From positions 1 through 9,565 of the forward strand of contig VGPE01000097.1 of the NCBI GenBank assembly GCA_016875645.1: a stretch of DNA of 9,565 nucleotides, read 5' to 3'. Numbering within the stretch: position 1 is the first letter of the stretch; each line of letters starts with the position of its first letter. Below the pieces are notes generated by a model. It saw only the letters and a program-made list of their open reading frames with translations. It made no database searches and had not been told where the DNA came from. The position numbers were made by a program, and so were the translations under genes. Below are positions 5,964 through 9,565 of the stretch, one piece after another. The DNA comes from Chloroflexota bacterium. Its GTDB lineage: Bacteria > Chloroflexota > Limnocylindria > Limnocylindrales > CSP1-4.

Positions 5964-7553
5964 ATGATCGACCTTCTCATCAACGGCGGCCAGGTGGTCG
6001 ACGGCTCGGGCAGCCCCGGGTTCGAGGCTGCCGTCGCGGTCACGGGCGACACCGTTACCATCCTGCGGGGTGACGTCTCCGCCGTGGAGGCCGTCCGCCG
6101 CATCGACGCTGCCGGGCTCGTGGTCTGCCCGGGCTTCATCGACCTCCACTCGCACGCCGGGCTCACGATCCTCGGCGAACCGCACCATGAGCCCAAGGTC
6201 CGCCAGGGCGTCACGACCGAACTGTTCGGCATCGACGGCATCTCGCATTCGCCGTTTCGCACACGCGAGGAACTGGAGCGGTCGATCTGGCTGGACAGCG
6301 GCCTCAATGGCGAGCCACCCGCCGCCGACTGGCTGACGACCGCGGATCTGTACAACCGCTACGACGGGACGGTCGCGATCAACGTCGCCGTGATCCAGGG
6401 CAACAACCCGCTGCGCGTCTGGGCTGTCGGCTGGGACGACCGGCCGGCCACGAACGCCGAGATCGCCGATATGGCAGCGGTCCTGCGCGAGTCCATGGAG
6501 GAGGGCGCCTGGGGGCTCTCCACGGGTCTCGACTACCCGCCCGGGTCGTACGCCTCGACCGAGGAGTTGATCACGCTCTCCGAGGCGGCGGCTCGCATGG
6601 GCGGCTTCTACCACACGCACACCCGCTACTCGCTTGCGGTGCGCGGCGGCCACATGGCGCCCTTCCAGGAGGCGATCGACATCGGGCGCCGGTCCGGCTG
6701 TCCGGTCCACCTCACGCACTACCGGCAGGCCGTCCAGGGGCTCGGCAGCCACCTCGACTACATCGGCCTCGTCGAGGACGCGCGCGCGGAGGGCATGGAC
6801 GTCACCTTCGACTGCTACTCCTACCCGTACTCCGGCACCACCCTGGTCATCCTGCTGCCGCAGTGGACGCGCTCAGGCGGCCCGGAGGCGCTCATGGCGC
6901 GGCTCCGGAACCCGGCCGAACGGGCCCGCATCCGCAAGGGCGCCGACGATTCGCCGTGGGGCGACCGGCTGTGGGCTGAGAACTGGCTGACGAACTTCCG
7001 ACGCCCCGAGAACAAGCGGTTCGAAGGCCACTCGATCGCGGAAATCGCCGAGTTGCGCGGCCAGGAGCCACTCGAGGCGATGTGCGACCTGCTGCTCGAG
7101 GAGAACCTCGGCATCTGCACCATCGCGCTGGGCACGAACGCCCACACGCTGCCGGCGTTCGTCTCCCACCCGTACGGGATGATCGCCAGCGACGCCATTC
7201 TGTTCGGCGAGTGGCCGAACCCGCGTTCGTACGGCTGCTTCCCGCTCGTCCTCGCGGAATTCGTCCGGGCAGAGCGGCATCTCCGCCTGCCGGAGGCGAT
7301 CCGCAAGATGACCTCGTTCCCGGCCCAGCGGCTGGGCATCCCGGACCGCGGCCTCCTGCGCGACGGGTTCCGCGCCGACATCGTCTGTTTCGATCCGGCG
7401 ACCGTGAAGGCGCCGGCGACCAAGGCAGACCCGAAGCAGTACCCGATCGGGATCGAGTACGTGATCGTCAACGGCCAGGTCGTGATCGAGCGTGGCGAGA
7501 ACACCGGGGCACTGCCCGGGCGAGCGCTGCGGCGGGGTCGCGCGCGAACCTGA
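5964..7553 (+). CDS. amidohydrolase, N-acyl-D-amino-acid deacylase (D-aminoacylase) family
   Basis: This is a 529-residue metal-dependent amidohydrolase. It opens with the small beta-sandwich half (NGGQVVDGSGSP at 7-18) and then PGFIDLHSH, giving metal ligands His62 and His64. Further ligands appear as His219 in YHTHTR, His252 in VHLTHY and the catalytic Asp410 in ASDAIL. The C-terminal blocks (KMTSFPAQRLGIPDRG, DGFRADIVCFDP, VIVNGQVV) close the sandwich and match D-aminoacylases well. In that family the enzyme hydrolyses N-acyl-D-amino acids to a carboxylate and a D-amino acid in the cytoplasm. An important difference is that the metal-bridging Cys of D-aminoacylase (GNCG, Cys96 in the Alcaligenes enzyme) is replaced by Asp91 in GIDG. 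The true substrate may therefore differ, for instance another cyclic or linear amide. The ATG at 5964 is chosen over in-frame upstream codons because family homology begins there and the promoter lies just before it. It is divergent from the nucleotidyltransferase gene. Confidence 0.85.
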   Translation: MIDLLINGGQVVDGSGSPGFEAAVAVTGDTVTILRGDVSAVEAVRRIDAAGLVVCPGFIDLHSHAGLTILGEPHHEPKVRQGVTTELFGIDGISHSPFRTREELERSIWLDSGLNGEPPAADWLTTADLYNRYDGTVAINVAVIQGNNPLRVWAVGWDDRPATNAEIADMAAVLRESMEEGAWGLSTGLDYPPGSYASTEELITLSEAAARMGGFYHTHTRYSLAVRGGHMAPFQEAIDIGRRSGCPVHLTHYRQAVQGLGSHLDYIGLVEDARAEGMDVTFDCYSYPYSGTTLVILLPQWTRSGGPEALMARLRNPAERARIRKGADDSPWGDRLWAENWLTNFRRPENKRFEGHSIAEIAELRGQEPLEAMCDLLLEENLGICTIALGTNAHTLPAFVSHPYGMIASDAILFGEWPNPRSYGCFPLVLAEFVRAERHLRLPEAIRKMTSFPAQRLGIPDRGLLRDGFRADIVCFDPATVKAPATKADPKQYPIGIEYVIVNGQVVIERGENTGALPGRALRRGRART

Positions 7554-7598
7554 TCTCGACCGGCGACGGCGGTTCGGCGCGCCTGGGAACGGTTCGGC

Positions 7599-7612
7599 CT
7601 GACCCCGGTCAG
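7599..7612. terminator. small hairpin between convergent genes
   Basis: CTGAC (7599-7603) pairs with GTCAG (7608-7612) around the loop CCCG. The right arm includes the stop codon of the minus-strand dioxygenase gene. It sits in the only 55 bases between the amidohydrolase and dioxygenase 3' ends and could act in both directions. The stem is short and has no T-tract, so support is weak. Confidence 0.3.
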
Positions 7613-8493
7613 CCGTCGCGCTGGGTGGGGTCCTTGATCGGCGTGGGCAGCTGCACCGTCGTGCCGTCCAGGAGCCGTGCCTTGTGGGGAAGCTTGCCCC
7701 GGACCAGCATCCCGTAACCGGGTGCCGTCGGCGAGTGGGGCGAGAGCTGGACGTTGTCCGCGGCGCGGTACTGGATGATCATCGCGCTCCGCGGCTTCAC
7801 ACCCCGATTCGCCGTCGAGCTGTGGACCATGTTGCAGTGATGCATCTCGACGCCGCCGGCGGGGGAGGTGACGCTCAGCCAGCGCGACTCGTCCGGGATG
7901 ACGCTCTGGTCCCGGATCTGGCTCGAAAACGCGCCGTCGGCCGCGAACATGTGCTCCAGGGGGCCCAGCTTGTGGATGCCGGGGATGACCCGCAGGCAGC
8001 CGTTCTCGGTGGTCGATTCGTCGATGTGGACCGCGACGGCGATCAGGTCGTAGTTGCTGTGCGGGAAGAACGGGTAGTCCTGGTGCCACTCGAAGCGGGC
8101 ATTCGGGCTGGACGGCGGCTTGAGGTTGAGCTTGGTGTGGTGGACCTGGATGTTCGGCCCGATGAGGTTCTCGACCGCGTCCAGGATCTTCTCGTTGTGC
8201 ACGAGGTCCATGAACGCCTGGTGATGGGCGATCGGATGAAAGATCCGGCGGACGTGGCGCTCGCCCGTGGCCGACACGGTGAAGTTGAACTTCTCGGATG
8301 TCGTCAGGGCGTCCCGGCCGGTCGTCGATGCGTCGGCCGTCATGTGGCTGGCCTCGTCGAGCAGCTCGTCGAGCGCGGCCCGCAGGACAGCCACCTCCGA
8401 GCGGTCCAGCATGTCCGGGAAGGTGACGTATCCGAGTTCGTCGTAGCGGGCTTTCAGGTCGGCCGCCGGCGTCGGCTGCGCGGTGATTGCCAT
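7609..8493 (-). CDS. phytanoyl-CoA dioxygenase (PhyH) family Fe(II)/2-oxoglutarate oxygenase
   Basis: This is a 294-residue soluble non-haem iron oxygenase. The facial triad is visible: His137-x-Asp139 in WHQDYPFFPHS and a distal His224 in NMVHSSTANR, followed by Arg235 in KPRS to bind the 2-oxoglutarate carboxylate. Between them is the conserved PhyH core (VAVHIDESTTENGCLRVIPG), and the N-terminus has the usual YDELGYVTFPDML. Members couple 2-oxoglutarate decarboxylation to hydroxylation of varied small molecules. It lacks the W-H-x-D-F...W signature of ectoine hydroxylase, so EctD is not supported, and the substrate stays unknown. The ATG at 8493 is preferred over an in-frame upstream one at 8586 because GGAGAAG precedes it and a promoter lies inside the longer version. 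It is downstream of the dehydrogenase gene on the same strand but 202 bases away with its own promoter, so it is probably independently transcribed. Confidence 0.85.
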   Translation of the reverse strand: MAITAQPTPAADLKARYDELGYVTFPDMLDRSEVAVLRAALDELLDEASHMTADASTTGRDALTTSEKFNFTVSATGERHVRRIFHPIAHHQAFMDLVHNEKILDAVENLIGPNIQVHHTKLNLKPPSSPNARFEWHQDYPFFPHSNYDLIAVAVHIDESTTENGCLRVIPGIHKLGPLEHMFAADGAFSSQIRDQSVIPDESRWLSVTSPAGGVEMHHCNMVHSSTANRGVKPRSAMIIQYRAADNVQLSPHSPTAPGYGMLVRGKLPHKARLLDGTTVQLPTPIKDPTQRDG

Positions 8494-8496
8494 CGT

Positions 8497-8503
8497 CTTC
8501 TCC
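8497..8503 (-). promoter_or_regulatory. Shine-Dalgarno of the dioxygenase gene
   Basis: The minus strand reads GGAGAAG, with its GGAG core six bases before the ATG at 8493. This fixes the start and argues against the longer in-frame version beginning at 8586. Confidence 0.65.
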
Positions 8504-8557
8504 GTTCGCTGCTTCGATTGCCAACTCGACAGTGCGGCCGTCGCCGACGATGCGTCG

Positions 8558-8586
8558 ACTCTAGAGGCCGCGTGACGGCTCGACAA
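8558..8586 (-). promoter_or_regulatory. sigma70-like promoter of the dioxygenase gene
   Basis: On the minus strand TTGTCG (8586-8581) is followed after exactly 17 bases by TAGAGT (8563-8558); each hexamer matches four of six consensus bases. Transcription would begin near 8551, giving a leader of about 58 bases with the ribosome-binding site near its end. It is the best two-box promoter in the window. The rest of the gap from 8494 to 8695 is GC-rich with no gene seen. Confidence 0.55.
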
Positions 8587-8681
8587 AGCGCGCGCGTGCC
8601 TGCGTCCATGGCGGGGCGCCGATCACTGCCGCCGCTGCTCCTCGACCGCGCCCACCGCCGACCGCCCCGCGCACCGTGGCC

Positions 8682-8696
8682 GACGGCGGCGCCGTC
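8682..8696 (-). terminator. hairpin at the dehydrogenase stop codon
   Basis: GACGGC (8682-8687) pairs with GCCGTC (8691-8696) around a three-base loop, overlapping the last base of the dehydrogenase stop codon on the minus strand. It could end that transcript before the dioxygenase promoter. There is no T-tract, so this is a weak call. Confidence 0.3.
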
Positions 8697-9565
8697 TACG
8701 GCTGGCTGACGTCAATGACCACCTTGCCCATCGCCCGGCCATCGTCGAGGTAGCGCAGCGCGCCGGCCGCATCCGCCAGGGGGTACCGACGGTCGATCCT
8801 GGGCGCCACCGAACCCGCCGCGATCAGCGCCTTCAGCGCGTCCACGTCTTCCGGGTTGAACGGCTTCCACCAGAACAGCACACCCAACCAGCGACTGCCG
8901 GCCAGCGAGAGGAGGGGCCCGAGCAGCCCGGCGACCAGCATCTTCCCGGCCGGTCCGCCCAGCATCACGTAGGCGCCCTTCGGCCGAAGCGCGCGCCGCC
9001 ACCGGAAGACGGAGGAGTGGGCGTCCATGTCGATCACCCAGTCGTAGGGCGCGCCCGTCCGCGTGACGTCGACCGCCCGGTAGTCGATGACATCGTCCGC
9101 GCCGAGCGACCGCACGAATTCCACCTTCGTGGCCCTGCACACGCCGGTGACGTGAGCGCCCCGGGATTTCGCGATCTGCACCGCGAACGGGCCGACGTTG
9201 CCCGACGCACCCACGACCAGGACCCGATGGCCCGCGCCGATGGTGCGGCCGATGCGCAGCCGCAGGCCCTGCAGCGCGAGGATGGCCGAGTGGGGGAGCG
9301 TGGCCGCGTCCTCGAACGACATCCCTGCGGGGATCGTTGCGAACGCCCGTTCCGGTGCGCAGGCGTACTCGGCGAACGCGCCCTGGCCGAACTCGAACAG
9401 GTCGGCGAAGACAGCATCGCCAGGGCGGAAGCGGGTTGCATCCGGGCCAACGACTTCCACGAGACCGGCGACGTCCAGTCCGATGCGGCGCTGCCGCGGC
9501 CGGCGGATCCCGAGGAGTAGGCGCAGGAACGTCCAGCGCGGGTACAGGTTGTCCAGGTCGGCCCG
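8696..9565 (-). CDS. zinc-less medium-chain dehydrogenase/reductase (quinone-oxidoreductase-like), 5' end outside window
   Basis: The reading frame runs to the window edge, giving 289 residues and lacking perhaps 35-45 at the N-terminus. A GTG at 9460 lies inside conserved sequence (DVAG.VEVVG) and is not the start. The first part is the GroES-like domain (RFRPGDAVFADLFEFGQGAFAEYA). The Rossmann domain follows with VVGASGNVGPFAVQIAK as the NAD(P)-binding loop, then GADDVIDYRAVD and LRPKGAYVMLGG. The canonical zinc-ligand region GHE is replaced by IGLDVAG, so it belongs to the zinc-independent branch (zeta-crystallin/quinone reductase-like). Such enzymes reduce quinones or enones, or oxidise alcohols, with NAD(P)H, in the cytoplasm. 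One detail is Asn in the second loop position, where GASGGVG is usual. The substrate is not predictable. It precedes the dioxygenase gene on the same strand, but the 202-base gap with its own promoter argues against tight co-transcription. Confidence 0.83.
   Translation of the reverse strand, partial: RADLDNLYPRWTFLRLLLGIRRPRQRRIGLDVAGLVEVVGPDATRFRPGDAVFADLFEFGQGAFAEYACAPERAFATIPAGMSFEDAATLPHSAILALQGLRLRIGRTIGAGHRVLVVGASGNVGPFAVQIAKSRGAHVTGVCRATKVEFVRSLGADDVIDYRAVDVTRTGAPYDWVIDMDAHSSVFRWRRALRPKGAYVMLGGPAGKMLVAGLLGPLLSLAGSRWLGVLFWWKPFNPEDVDALKALIAAGSVAPRIDRRYPLADAAGALRYLDDGRAMGKVVIDVSQP

Noticed and set aside
5226..6752. Minus-strand open frame of 508 codons over the divergent promoter region
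   Set aside because: It crosses two better-supported genes and their promoters, and the composition is typical of a high-GC shadow.
7609..8493. Ectoine hydroxylase (EctD), which would have paired with betaine synthesis as osmoprotection
   Set aside because: The EctD signature after W-H-x-D is not present, and no ectABC genes are in view.
6821..8524. Minus-strand open frame of 567 codons across the amidohydrolase and dioxygenase genes
   Set aside because: It is antisense to the amidohydrolase and in the wrong frame over the dioxygenase, both of which have full catalytic motifs. Its own translation has no recognisable domain.

Overview
The window is GC-rich, densely coding bacterial chromosome, with mostly G/C third codon positions, purine-rich Shine-Dalgarno sites and TANNNT-type -10 boxes. 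This fits an uncultured high-GC lineage such as Chloroflexota or an actinobacterial relative. No rRNA, tRNA, transposase, integrase, phage gene or CRISPR array is visible, and it reads as ordinary metabolic chromosome rather than a mobile island.

Layout: a complete choline-dehydrogenase-type GMC flavoenzyme (betA-like, 23-1675, +) opens the window. It faces, across a 446-base convergent gap rich in GC hairpins, the end of a three-gene minus-strand cluster. Read from its promoter, that cluster is a nucleotidyltransferase-fold protein (5856-5005), a calcineurin-like metallophosphoesterase (4969-4031) and a long APC-superfamily permease (3969-2122), with gaps of 35 and 61 bases. A 107-base divergent promoter region separates the cluster from a plus-strand amidohydrolase of the N-acyl-D-amino-acid deacylase (D-aminoacylase) family (5964-7553). 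This converges, with a 55-base gap, on a phytanoyl-CoA-dioxygenase-family Fe(II)/2-oxoglutarate oxygenase (8493-7609, -), which has its own promoter. Upstream of that, on the same strand, is a zinc-less medium-chain dehydrogenase/reductase (9565-8696) whose N-terminus lies outside the window.

The recognisable genes suggest scavenging of small nitrogenous compounds. BetA would oxidise choline toward glycine betaine, the permease would import an amino acid or amine, and the amidohydrolase would release an amino acid from an N-acylated D-amino acid. That they share a pathway is inference; only the minus-strand trio looks like a transcription unit. The points most worth a second look are the Asp in place of the metal-bridging Cys in the amidohydrolase, the unexplained pairing of a nucleotidyltransferase with a phosphoesterase, and the two nearly leaderless promoters between positions 5857 and 5963. 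I did not find convincing evidence of a wholly new system.
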